From positions 1-60,079 of the forward strand of contig VGTI01000021.1 of NCBI GenBank assembly GCA_016874735.1: a stretch of 60,079 bases of DNA, written 5' to 3'. Shown here piece by piece: positions 36,650 to 44,785 of this stretch. The translations under genes were made by a program, and so were the position numbers. Source of the stretch: Deltaproteobacteria bacterium. GTDB taxonomy: Bacteria; Bdellovibrionota_B; Oligoflexia; Oligoflexales; CAIYRB01. The notes below the pieces were generated by a model. The model made no database searches. It was not told where the DNA came from and worked only from the letters and a program-made list of their open reading frames with translations. How positions within the stretch are numbered: position 1 is the first letter of the stretch; each line of letters begins with the position of its first letter.

Positions 36650-37075
36650 ATGAACCTTAAAAGCCTGGTTTTAATTACATTTTTTGGCTTACAAACCGTA
36701 CACTGCGGACCGCAGTCCCAGACCGCAACGGCCAGCGCGGCTAACGGCTCGTCGACACTGCAGCACTACACAGCCAAGCTAGATTGGCAGTCTCCCCTAG
36801 CCGCCCGGACCGCCGTGAGCGCCCGGCTCACGTTCCTAGGTAGCGCCGGAGCACCGGCCCAGTCCGTCAGCGGTATCAAGTTCACGCCATGGATGCCGTC
36901 CATGGGTCATGGGACGTCGACGGCCGATCAGCGGATCACCGCTGTGGCGGGAACCTCTCACGAGTTTTTAGTGACTGGCATCTTCTTTAGCATGGGCGGT
37001 GACTGGGAGATTCAACTCGCTGCTACAGTCGACGGACAAAGCGACAGCGCCACTATCGCCGTGAGCGTGCCCTGA
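36650..37075 (+). CDS. YtkA-like domain lipoprotein
   Basis: 141 residues from ATG 36650 (the frame is open to 36608). Signal with Cys near residue 18 (GLQTVHC). The mature Ig-like domain has FTPWMPSMGHGT and FFSMGGDWEIQL, typical of YtkA-like domains found in copper and nitrous-oxide related loci. The Met/His-containing loop could bind copper. It is first in a six-gene plus-strand cluster, and its stop overlaps the next start by one base (TGATG). Confidence 0.75.
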   Translation: MNLKSLVLITFFGLQTVHCGPQSQTATASAANGSSTLQHYTAKLDWQSPLAARTAVSARLTFLGSAGAPAQSVSGIKFTPWMPSMGHGTSTADQRITAVAGTSHEFLVTGIFFSMGGDWEIQLAATVDGQSDSATIAVSVP

Positions 37076-37992
37076 TGCTCCCGATGGGTAGACAGGGAGC
37101 TACGGTGCTGATGGCGTCAACCCTCATGTGGCTCGCCCCCGTCCTTAGTGAGGCGGCATTCGGCTGCGCGTCGTGCGGCAGTGGTGGCGATGATCCACTG
37201 ATCCTCTACCCTAACGAACGCGATAAAACGTTCCTAGCTCTAGGCCGGACGGCGGGATTTCGCAACATCAACGCCAATGGCGGTCTGGCCACCGCTGGTG
37301 GCCCCCTGGAGCGCGAGAATCTGACGGTCGCCTATGGCCACAGCTTCTCTATAAGGTCCTTTGCCACGGTCACGGTGCCCACCTTCCGCAATGTGGGTGA
37401 GCACGATGCGGTATCGGGCGTGGGCGACCCCCTAGTTGTCACGCGCTACACCCTCGTCATGCCGGACTTGACTGAACCCTTGGTCCCCCAGGTGCAACTC
37501 ATCGCTGGATTCAAACAGTCCCACGCCAGGTCGGTGCATGATGCACAGAACACAAGGGATCTGCTCGACGTCTTCGGTACTGGCTTTTCCGATGCCAGAG
37601 CCGGCGTCGATTTATGGTTCGGTCAATACGCAACAAAATTCGGTTTAGCGCAAACTGTCGCTCAACCCCTGTCACGCAGCTACGATGGCATCGAGTATCA
37701 CCCTGGACTCATCGCCCGCACGACATTGACCACAGGCTATCAGTGGACATCGATGGTGAAAACTTTAGTAGGGGCTAATCGCGAACAAACGCGCGAGCTA
37801 CGCGTCGGCGACACCACGGTATCCAACTCAGGCCAAATTAATCATTCGATTTTTGTGACTCAAGATTATTATCCCAGCACGTCTCAACTTGTTCGTTTCA
37901 CGCTGTCGCAGCAGGCTGCTTTTGGCGTAAACAAAAACACCGCCCGTAGCAATACGTTCACCGTCGCCTATATGCATGCCCTAAAAAGCTAA
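37075..37992 (+). CDS. Outer-membrane beta-barrel protein with N-terminal CxxC
   Basis: 305 residues. Signal peptide ends near SEAAFG. The mature N-terminus has CASCGSGGDDPLILYPNE, a metal-binding-like CxxC box. It is followed by alternating amphipathic strands (FATVTVPTFRNVGEHDA, AGVDLWFGQYATKFGL, TTLTTGYQWTSMV) consistent with a transmembrane barrel of about 14 strands. The C-terminus ends in MHALKS rather than aromatic. The context suggests a porin or receptor for metal in the MbnP cluster. Confidence 0.7.
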   Translation: MLPMGRQGATVLMASTLMWLAPVLSEAAFGCASCGSGGDDPLILYPNERDKTFLALGRTAGFRNINANGGLATAGGPLERENLTVAYGHSFSIRSFATVTVPTFRNVGEHDAVSGVGDPLVVTRYTLVMPDLTEPLVPQVQLIAGFKQSHARSVHDAQNTRDLLDVFGTGFSDARAGVDLWFGQYATKFGLAQTVAQPLSRSYDGIEYHPGLIARTTLTTGYQWTSMVKTLVGANREQTRELRVGDTTVSNSGQINHSIFVTQDYYPSTSQLVRFTLSQQAAFGVNKNTARSNTFTVAYMHALKS

Positions 37993-38026
37993 TCATCCCT
38001 ATTCCATTGTAAAAGGAGAGATTTGC

Positions 38027-38920
38027 ATGCCGCGCCAACTGTTTGGAACTACGCCGTTTCTGTGCGCGCTATCTGGAGCCATAGCCCTACTCAGCTGCGG
38101 CAAAAAAGACACCAAAGCCACCGATGCCACGGTTGCTGCGACGCAACCTGTCACCATCAATTTTAAGGCAACCGTCGGCGACGCCCCACTTAACTGCGGT
38201 CAGAGCTACGCCGGTGTTGGCACCACAGGATCGACCATTGAGGTTCGTGACTTTCGCTTTTATGTTTATAACCCGCAGCTCCTAAAAGCCGACGGCACCA
38301 AAGTCGCTCTGACCTTGACTCAAGATGGCAAATGGCAACGTGACAACGTGGCATTACTGGATTTCACTAACGGCACGGGACTTTGCGATAGCAGCGGCAC
38401 ATCTACTAATACAGCTATAGGTGGCACCGTCCCGATCGGCACCTATACGGGACTTAGTTTCCAGTTTGGCCTACCTCCTAAACTCAACCATCTCAATGCT
38501 GCCACGGAGACCGCCCCCTTTAACGAGACTGGCATGTGGTGGACTTGGAAGGGCGGCTACAAATATTCCCGATTTGATTTTAAAACATCCGGCCAAGACA
38601 ACTTCTATATCCACATGGGAGCGACCAACTGCACGGGGACCGTTGAGGCAGGATTCACCTGCGCCTACGACTATGAACCCATCATGAGCTTTGCCGCATT
38701 TGATTCTGCCACGCAAGCCATCAAACTTGACGTGAAAACGCTACTCACAGGAAGCGATCTCGACGCCGCACCCAACACACAGGCGGGTGATTTCGTCAAA
38801 GGCTGCATGGCCTTCCCGGGCGACCAGGAATGCCCGCCGATTTTCGAAAAATTAGGCTTAGTATTTTCATCTAAAGATGCGGGTCCTGCCGCCACGGCAT
38901 TCACTGTAGTCAATCTATGA
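38027..38920 (+). CDS. MbnP-family copper-binding lipoprotein
   Basis: 297 residues with strong AAGGAGAGA before ATG. Lipoprotein signal ending AIALLSC. VTINFKATVGD, TIEVRDFRFYVYN, TGLSFQFGLP, GMWWTWKGGYKYSRFDF and NFYIHMGATNC follow the MbnP family pattern. In studied systems MbnP carries a Trp oxidised to kynurenine by the partner diheme enzyme MbnH and binds copper. A MbnH-like gene lies two genes downstream. No methanobactin precursor is present, so a copper-storage or acquisition role separate from methanobactin is likelier. Confidence 0.88.
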   Translation: MPRQLFGTTPFLCALSGAIALLSCGKKDTKATDATVAATQPVTINFKATVGDAPLNCGQSYAGVGTTGSTIEVRDFRFYVYNPQLLKADGTKVALTLTQDGKWQRDNVALLDFTNGTGLCDSSGTSTNTAIGGTVPIGTYTGLSFQFGLPPKLNHLNAATETAPFNETGMWWTWKGGYKYSRFDFKTSGQDNFYIHMGATNCTGTVEAGFTCAYDYEPIMSFAAFDSATQAIKLDVKTLLTGSDLDAAPNTQAGDFVKGCMAFPGDQECPPIFEKLGLVFSSKDAGPAATAFTVVNL

Positions 38921-38934
38921 TGGAGGTATTCTAG

Positions 38935-39468
38935 ATGAAGTCATACTGTGGATGGCTAGGTACATTATTGATCGGGACAGTCCTTTGGTCCTGCGGCAAG
39001 GAGCAAGCCAGTAGTAAGGATGTTGCAGCGTGTAACATAGGCGACAGTTGCTACGCTCGCGACACCGCGACGCTCAATGTCCCCAACATCAGCGTCTCAG
39101 GTGGCAGCAAAAGCCACAATCATGGCCAAAACTGCATGAGTTGCCACCAAGATAAAGGTCCCGGCAAAGGACTCTTTGTCATTGCTGGCAGTCTCAACAA
39201 AAATGCCAGCACGCCCTGGGTGGACGGGGCGACGATTAAACTGTTTAGCGACAAGGCGAGAACCCAGCTCGTCACCTCGGTCAGTGCAGACGCCCTCGGT
39301 AACTTCTACTCCACCGATAAGGTCACGGTGCCAGCAGCAGGACTATTCGTGTCGATCTTTGATCTAGACGACCGGAAGCTACAGGACATGGGATCACCGA
39401 AGATTTCCTTTGCCTGTAATATTTGCCATGCTGGATCGGCAAAACTAATCGTTAAGCCTGGAACTTGA
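38935..39468 (+). CDS. Cytochrome c lipoprotein with two CxxCH motifs
   Basis: 177 residues with GGAGG upstream. Signal ending TVLWSC. Two heme-binding motifs: HGQNCMSCHQDKG near residue 67 and ACNICHAG near 162. Between them is a carboxypeptidase-regulatory-like beta domain (TPWVDGATIKLFSDKA and AGLFVSIFDLDDRKL). An extra CNIGDSC precedes the first heme. It lies between mbnP and mbnH-like genes, so it may pass electrons to or from the peroxidase-like enzyme. Confidence 0.8.
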   Translation: MKSYCGWLGTLLIGTVLWSCGKEQASSKDVAACNIGDSCYARDTATLNVPNISVSGGSKSHNHGQNCMSCHQDKGPGKGLFVIAGSLNKNASTPWVDGATIKLFSDKARTQLVTSVSADALGNFYSTDKVTVPAAGLFVSIFDLDDRKLQDMGSPKISFACNICHAGSAKLIVKPGT

Positions 39469-39493
39469 ATAACAAGTGGTGAGAGTTGGTGAG

Positions 39494-40489
39494 ATGACCC
39501 TTCGTTGGCTAGGATTAACCTACAAACTCGTAACTCTTCTGACGCTCACCGCATGCGGATATCACCAGCACAAAGATGGTCAGAGTCAGAGGAGCCAAGA
39601 GCCTCCCGAGCTACGCGAGCTGGGGCGCCAGCTCTTTTCTGACCCTCGGCTGTCGCTTGATGGGAGTATGTCATGCCAAAGTTGTCACGAACCGCACTAT
39701 GCCTATACCGATCGTCGTAGCCTGCCCTTTGGTGTCACAGGTATCACGCTACCACGCAACAGTCCGTCCATACTCTACACCGGCAAGTTTACCAAGTTGA
39801 CCTGGGTCAACCCCGTCCTCGACTCCTTAGAGCAGCAGTTACTGGTCCCGCTATTTGGCGAAAATCCGCCGGAACTGCACATCGGCCCGCGCGAGGAGGC
39901 TATCTGGCGAGCCGTCTTTGCCAGTGAAGAACGAGCGCGACTGCGCGCCGCTGCTGCGTCAGCCCTTGGATCGGAAGCCGGCACTAGGACCGTCGTCCTG
40001 AAAGCGCTCGCTACCTACGTCAGCAGTTTAGCTCCCTTCGCAAGTCCGTACGACCGCTATCTTGCCGGCGAGGGACATGCGCTGAGTGACCGGCAAAAGA
40101 CGGGACTACAGCTCTTTGAAGGCAAGGCTGGATGCGTGGGCTGTCACAGCGGGCCTTTATTCAATGGTCAAACTTTTGATGCCAAGAGCAAGGCGTGGGG
40201 ATCCAATATTTTCCGCCGCAATGGGCTGAATAATCAACAACGCAGATCTGATCAGCCTCTGGGTTTAGCCGAGTTTACCTTGCAACCAGACGACTGGAAC
40301 CTATTTCGGGTCCCATCGCTACGTAATGTTGCCGAAACGGCGCCATACCTGCATGATGGTTCACGAGCGACCCTTGCCGGACTGTTGCAGGAATATAATG
40401 CAGCCAGCAAGCTAGCGCTCGACAGCAACGAATTAACGGCACTCGAGGACTTTTTAAAATCACTCTCCGATGCCGCCATACCACTCTAG
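39494..40489 (+). CDS. MbnH-like diheme peroxidase-family enzyme
   Basis: About 331 residues; ATG 39494 preferred, frame open to GTG 39476. Lipoprotein-like signal (LLTLTACG). Heme sites are SMSCQSCHEPHYAYTD (~64) and KAGCVGCHSGPLFNG (~222). ELGRQLFSDPRLS, VPSLRNVAETAPYLHDG and the intervening tyrosines match the bacterial diheme cytochrome c peroxidase/MauG superfamily. The neighbouring MbnP supports MbnH, which uses a bis-Fe(IV)-type state to oxidise a Trp on MbnP. Ordinary cytochrome c peroxidase is the alternative. Confidence 0.85.
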   Translation: MTLRWLGLTYKLVTLLTLTACGYHQHKDGQSQRSQEPPELRELGRQLFSDPRLSLDGSMSCQSCHEPHYAYTDRRSLPFGVTGITLPRNSPSILYTGKFTKLTWVNPVLDSLEQQLLVPLFGENPPELHIGPREEAIWRAVFASEERARLRAAAASALGSEAGTRTVVLKALATYVSSLAPFASPYDRYLAGEGHALSDRQKTGLQLFEGKAGCVGCHSGPLFNGQTFDAKSKAWGSNIFRRNGLNNQQRRSDQPLGLAEFTLQPDDWNLFRVPSLRNVAETAPYLHDGSRATLAGLLQEYNAASKLALDSNELTALEDFLKSLSDAAIPL

Positions 40490-40513
40490 ACTAGACTTGG
40501 AGACCTCTTGGTT

Positions 40514-41422
40514 ATGAACCGCCCCCTTTTAACTCTGTGCGCTGCGGTTGCAGCTCTGACACTTCCGCTCAAAGGTTTGGCTACAACCCAAACAGAAACC
40601 TTCTTGCAGCTCGACGCCTGCCGTCACTTTGTGCGCCTCTCAGACACCACGCTCCTGGTGGGACGTGACGACGGCCTCTCCGTCATCGATCCTAGCGGAC
40701 ACAGTTCCGTACTTAAAATTGACCACGCGGTGCGGGACGCTGTGCGCGTTGACGACCACATCGTTGCGCTGGTCGATGCGGACATCGTCCGTGTGGATCT
40801 AGCCACTGGCGCCGTCACCAACCGTGTCGCTACCCAGGCGGTAAAGCCGTCGCGCGAACTCCTGGCCCACGAGATGCCGCGAGCTCTTGCACGTCACGGC
40901 GACGCGCTGCTCGTGGCTCACGGCACCCTGGGTGTCACCATCCTCGATCCTGCAACACTCGAGTTGAGGTCGATGATCGCTATCAATGCCGGGGAAAAAG
41001 TGAAAAATATGGCACAGGACCTCGTGGTCAGTGGCGACCAGGTATTTGCCCTCGTCGACAATTATCAAATTAATCCGGTACGCCCGAATCTGCAATTCCG
41101 TGGCCTCTTGCAACTTGATAGCACCGAGGGACAAATCAGCGGCAGATTTGGTGGCCTCGATCCTGGTGCCACCGCGGTCGCTTGGCATGACGACACGTTA
41201 CTCGTCAGCTTTGGTGGGCATCCCGTGTGGCGACTGAGGACACCACTCAGCGCCGCCGTCCCGCTCGCTAAAGGATCACGGCTCATGACTAAACTAGGCA
41301 GCGACAGAAGAATCGTCGGACGATTCAGCCTTGATGACGCCCATGTTTGGGCCTGTCAGCGGAGCAACCAGGGTGCTGCTAGCGTCCCCGTTGTTTTCGA
41401 CCGAGCAAGTCTCGGCCTCTGA
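40514..41422 (+). CDS. Periplasmic beta-propeller-like protein
   Basis: About 302 residues with a Sec signal (LLTLCAAVAALTLPLKGLA). Repeating blocks such as LLVGRDDGLSVIDPSG, IVALVDADIVRVDLATG, LLVAHGTLGVTILDPATL and VFALVDNYQ have the period of WD40/YVTN-type propeller blades. There is no catalytic signature. Being last in the MbnP cluster with an 18-24 base gap, it may serve as an assembly or binding partner. Start is TTG 40508 or ATG 40514, with GGAG upstream. Confidence 0.65.
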   Translation: MNRPLLTLCAAVAALTLPLKGLATTQTETFLQLDACRHFVRLSDTTLLVGRDDGLSVIDPSGHSSVLKIDHAVRDAVRVDDHIVALVDADIVRVDLATGAVTNRVATQAVKPSRELLAHEMPRALARHGDALLVAHGTLGVTILDPATLELRSMIAINAGEKVKNMAQDLVVSGDQVFALVDNYQINPVRPNLQFRGLLQLDSTEGQISGRFGGLDPGATAVAWHDDTLLVSFGGHPVWRLRTPLSAAVPLAKGSRLMTKLGSDRRIVGRFSLDDAHVWACQRSNQGAASVPVVFDRASLGL

Positions 41423-41497
41423 GCCTGGGCACCAACTTTGACCTCCACTATCTGGCACGAAGCTTGCTTGGCTTCGATTAGAGGTAGGAGGTTGCTT

Positions 41498-42031
41498 ATG
41501 TTCACACACTCGTTTTGCAAGGCTTTCATTTATGGATTTTTTTCATCGCTAGTCCTGGCGACCTTAGCCAGGTCGCTGCCTGCACGCGGTGAGTCATGGT
41601 CCGGTACTAATGTTTACACCAACGCCTACGGCTTACCCTGCACTGTATCGCTAGATCGAGACGGGGACGGTAACGTCAAGCGCGTCATCGTGAGCGGTGC
41701 GGCCTATAGGGTCAGTCACTGGTCTGAGCCTAAGGCCGAGGTGACTGGCAGTACCATCACTGTCGGCGAACTCATCACATCGCCCGAGCTACACAGTTTC
41801 CAGAGTTTTGCCTCGGTGCCGTCGCTCGCGCACCTAGGGATGACGCGGATGGGACTGCAGATTTTGACCGGCAACCTAGATCATCCGTGGCCGGGTTTTC
41901 AGGATGTGCGCTACGTCGTGCGCAACTCTGACTTTACCGAGATCATAGCAAAATCGACGGTCTCCATGATGCTCCGCGCGATCCCACTCGGATCGGACGA
42001 GATTCACTGTAGTGACTTGCGCGCCGATTAG
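41498..42031 (+). CDS. Secreted protein of unknown function
   Basis: 177 residues from ATG 41498, which has GTAGGAGG at good spacing; the open frame begins earlier at 41438 but without a site. Signal peptide FIYGFFSSLVLATLARSLPARG. The mature part (GTNVYTNAYGLPCTVSLDRD, DGNVKRVIVSGAAYRVSHW) looks beta-rich, with only two Cys. No family is recognised. Confidence 0.65.
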   Translation: MFTHSFCKAFIYGFFSSLVLATLARSLPARGESWSGTNVYTNAYGLPCTVSLDRDGDGNVKRVIVSGAAYRVSHWSEPKAEVTGSTITVGELITSPELHSFQSFASVPSLAHLGMTRMGLQILTGNLDHPWPGFQDVRYVVRNSDFTEIIAKSTVSMMLRAIPLGSDEIHCSDLRAD

Positions 42032-42036
42032 GCCCG

Positions 42037-42786
42037 TCACGGAGCCAAAATACCGTCATCGGTCAGGATTTCATCCACGCCCGCAGCAAGGGCGGCGGCT
42101 ACCTCGTCGCGATTCTTCGGTAGGTATGCCAGGACGCGCGCCCCACGGCGATGATACCTCGCCACCACAGGCGCGCGCATCGTCCGCAGTCCTTTAAAGC
42201 TGTGGAGCAGGGCATAGGTAACACCGGACGTCACCGCGTGCGGGATCGGGAGTCGAAAGGCCATGGCAAGTCCGGCTTTAAGACATGCTGACTGACCAGC
42301 AAGGGCGACCGCACGCGGAAACTTAGCCAGCCAAAAGGCTTGCTGTTCGTCGCGCCAAAAAAGAAAGCGGCAGCGCCTGAGCAGCTCGCCTGCGTCGGGG
42401 CGATCAGCAAGCCAGCGAGCAAGCAGGGCTAAGGTCCGTTCCCCTTGCTCGGGCTTAATGTCGAAAGTGATACTAAGATGCCCAAATGCCGCCATAAATG
42501 CGTCGAAAAACAGCAGTCCCTGACCATCGGTCAGTCGTATCTTTTTTAGCAGCGCTGCAGGAGAACTCTCGATGTTGGTTGCGCTGCCCGTTAGCCGGGC
42601 GAGATCAGCATCATGAGCCAGCACGATCTGACCGTCAGCAGTGCTGCGGAGATCGGTCTCCACGTGCGTGAAGCCCGCAGCTACAGCGTCACGAAAGGCC
42701 TGCAGCGTGTTCTCAACGGCTCTTGTTTTTAAGCCACGGTGACTGATCCAAATGGGTTCTTTAGCAGGACTATGTTTAGTAACCAT
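42037..42786 (-). CDS. Glycerophosphodiester phosphodiesterase
   Basis: 249 residues. It hydrolyses glycerophosphodiesters to glycerol-3-phosphate and an alcohol. ISHRGLKTRAVENTLQAF, HVETDLRSTADGQIVLAHD and LARLTG supply the catalytic His pair and the metal-binding E.D of the GDPD TIM barrel. VDEILTDDGILAP is the usual end. No signal peptide, so it is cytosolic like UgpQ. Convergent with the upstream gene (5-base gap). Confidence 0.92.
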   Translation of the reverse strand: MVTKHSPAKEPIWISHRGLKTRAVENTLQAFRDAVAAGFTHVETDLRSTADGQIVLAHDADLARLTGSATNIESSPAALLKKIRLTDGQGLLFFDAFMAAFGHLSITFDIKPEQGERTLALLARWLADRPDAGELLRRCRFLFWRDEQQAFWLAKFPRAVALAGQSACLKAGLAMAFRLPIPHAVTSGVTYALLHSFKGLRTMRAPVVARYHRRGARVLAYLPKNRDEVAAALAAGVDEILTDDGILAP

Positions 42787-42873
42787 AAAGCTCGCAACTA
42801 GACTTAAGTGGGATGGGTCCCCAGGGCCACATCGTTATAAAATGCTCGCAACGCAAACTAGGAGGACATTAGC

Positions 42874-42960
42874 ATGAAGCGTCACGAGCTCATACTCGGT
42901 AGCGTGGCCATGCGGGCCATCTGGCAGACCTGCGCCGCAGCCTGGTTGGTAAAATCTTAA
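42874..42960 (+). CDS. Candidate 28-residue small protein
   Basis: An ATG at 42874 preceded by AGGAGGACATTAGC, among the best ribosome binding sites in the window, opens a 28-codon frame (MKRHELILGSVAMRAIWQTC then AAAWLVKS). A TATAAA-like -10 lies at 42836-42841. The product is short, basic at the start and otherwise hydrophobic-amphipathic, and could be a membrane micropeptide or a leader. The rest of the 42787-43097 gap holds a sigma28-like promoter for the next gene. Confidence 0.45.
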   Translation: MKRHELILGSVAMRAIWQTCAAAWLVKS

Positions 42961-43016
42961 CCACCCGAATTTAAGGAGCAAAATCGCCACCCGTGGCACT
43001 GACCGCATGGCCAAAG

Positions 43017-43043
43017 TAAAGCTCCATTCCAGACCTCCGATAG
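43017..43043 (+). promoter_or_regulatory. Sigma28 (FliA)-like promoter
   Basis: TAAAGCTC, 11 bases, then TCCGATAG. Exact N11 spacing, 6/8 in each box. It ends 54 bases before the ATG at 43098 of a lipoprotein gene. Confidence 0.55.
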
Positions 43044-43097
43044 GTCGCGTGACGCAAGTCATTCGTCCCCCATTTATCCACGCGTACTGGAGGTCTC

Positions 43098-44627
43098 ATG
43101 AAAACTCGTAAGGTAGTGAAACACGCGGCGGCTGCAGCAGCGGTCACCGCACTCGTCGCTGGCTGCGGCAAAAAGTCGAGCAGCAACGACGACAGCAGCG
43201 GTACCGATTCCACCGGTGGCACTACGACCGAGGCTGGTGTAAGTCCGCTGGCGGCAGCCTATCCTTCTACCTTAGCCCTCTCTATTTTCCCTCAGACCAC
43301 CACAGCGGCGGCCTTGAACTTGGCAGAAGAAGTGGACGATCCCAATGCCAAGAAGAACTTTAAAGACAAAGTGGTCGATCAGGGCAAGCGCATGAAGGGC
43401 GAAGGAGACTGTTTCAACCCGGCGCAATTTAAACCTGCGAAACCTGGGGCCAGGATTACGTGTTACCAGTTCGACAATGACATGAACCCATTCCAAAGAG
43501 CGAACCCACCTGAGAACTTTGGCACCACTACTGGTAAAGTAAGCGCCACCAACGCCGAGGCTTGTATGGTCGCCTTTGCACGCTCGGAAGTCGAAGACTC
43601 CGTGCAGCAAGTCGATAGAGCTCTCGCCATGGTGAGCGGCATGATCTGCCAGGCTAAAAAAGACGGCAAAGACACCCAGATGCCAGCAGTAGGCGAGTCA
43701 CTGGATCTTACCGCATCGTTCGATAAGGGCGGCGCAGGACTCACTGGCAGCACCGCTAAGATCACCCGCTTGGCCGATGTCGGCGGCAACCCCGTCTATC
43801 GCAGCGATATCACCACCACAGCTCCGGACGGCAAATCGTTTGAAGTACATTTGGTCCACTCTCCAGGCGCCAACGACTCTAGTAGCGGCACCCTGTCCAT
43901 TCTCCGTCCGGGCGACTCGGGAATGGGCGCGAAAGATGCCGGTCAAGGCGGCGGCGCCAACGGTGACAGCAACAAGAATGCCCTACTCAGTATCAACTAC
44001 AGTCGCGAGCAAGATGACGCCGGCAAAAAGCGGATGCGCTTTGAAGTACGCCGTGCTGCCATCGTTAAGACGGTCACGCCCTTTGACGCTAATGGACTCG
44101 TCAACCTGACTGCAGTCGCTGACAACGCTCAAAATGGGGAGCTCGGCGCTGTGCGCTACCTAGCCTTTGACATTGACCCTGATACAAATGCCGGCAATCT
44201 ATCATATTGGCAAAATCCAGGTGGCAATTTCAACGAGGCCGCGCGCGGTTTCCTCTTTAACATCACCGCTGGTACGGATGGATCGCTCAGCGGATGCGGT
44301 GTGTCTGGAGCCACGGGCGACATCAGTATACGCAAATACTTAAAGGATCCTGTCGCTGCTAACGAGCTGAAGCCGGTCAAGTGGTACCACCCGTTCCGCA
44401 ATGACAACACCTCCACTGACAAGGACAGCCGTTACACGAATGGTAACGATAACCAAGGCCCCGCCATCACGAAGCAGTGTTTCAAACAAAACGCAACTTC
44501 CGGTGTCTACGAGATCACGACGACCGATCCTAAAGGCTACGAAGTCATCCCCACGGCGCAAAATACCGTACAACCCCCGACTAAGCCTAAAGCTAAGCTC
44601 GAGGGTGACTTCCGCCCTAAAACCTAA
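43098..44627 (+). CDS. Large lipoprotein of unknown function
   Basis: 509 residues with GGAGG before ATG. Lipoprotein signal AAAAAAVTALVAGC (Cys23), then a Ser/Asp/Gly/Thr linker. The mature protein has sparse Cys (GDCFNP, RITCYQF, EACMVAF, GMICQAK, SGCGVSG, KQCFKQ) and a polar composition. No family is recognised. A charged segment near 280-300 (GAKDAGQGGGANGDSNKNAL) looks disordered. The sigma28-like promoter groups it with the other motility-linked surface lipoproteins. Confidence 0.75.
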   Translation: MKTRKVVKHAAAAAAVTALVAGCGKKSSSNDDSSGTDSTGGTTTEAGVSPLAAAYPSTLALSIFPQTTTAAALNLAEEVDDPNAKKNFKDKVVDQGKRMKGEGDCFNPAQFKPAKPGARITCYQFDNDMNPFQRANPPENFGTTTGKVSATNAEACMVAFARSEVEDSVQQVDRALAMVSGMICQAKKDGKDTQMPAVGESLDLTASFDKGGAGLTGSTAKITRLADVGGNPVYRSDITTTAPDGKSFEVHLVHSPGANDSSSGTLSILRPGDSGMGAKDAGQGGGANGDSNKNALLSINYSREQDDAGKKRMRFEVRRAAIVKTVTPFDANGLVNLTAVADNAQNGELGAVRYLAFDIDPDTNAGNLSYWQNPGGNFNEAARGFLFNITAGTDGSLSGCGVSGATGDISIRKYLKDPVAANELKPVKWYHPFRNDNTSTDKDSRYTNGNDNQGPAITKQCFKQNATSGVYEITTTDPKGYEVIPTAQNTVQPPTKPKAKLEGDFRPKT

Positions 44628-44655
44628 GCACGACATCTCCTTACTGTGAATAACT

Positions 44656-44688
44656 CTCCGCCCAGAGCCGCAAGGTTCTCGGGCGGAG
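44656..44688 (+). terminator. Hairpin terminator with GCAA tetraloop
   Basis: CTCCGCCC-AGAGCC, loop GCAA, then GGTTCT, one bulged C and GGGCGGAG. A 14-bp stem starting 28 bases after the lipoprotein stop. The T run is displaced (TTTTT about 15 bases later), so termination efficiency is uncertain, but the hairpin is strong. Confidence 0.65.
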
Positions 44689-44720
44689 TGCCATTTTAGC
44701 GGCTTTTTCTGCCTCTTTGT

Positions 44721-44749
44721 TTGACCATCGCCCCAGCTCGCGCTATTTA
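44721..44749 (+). promoter_or_regulatory. Sigma70-type promoter
   Basis: TTGACC, 17 bases, TATTTA. It ends 36 bases before the GTG at 44786 and lies within the longer open frame that begins at TTG 44717, so it argues for the shorter start. Confidence 0.55.
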
Positions 44750-44785
44750 GCTCATTGTGAAAACATCCTAAGCGCGAGGACTGCC

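Noticed and set aside
34667-41422. Methanobactin biosynthesis operon
   Set aside because: MbnP and MbnH-like proteins are present, but no MbnA precursor, MbnB/MbnC enzymes or MbnT receptor could be found.
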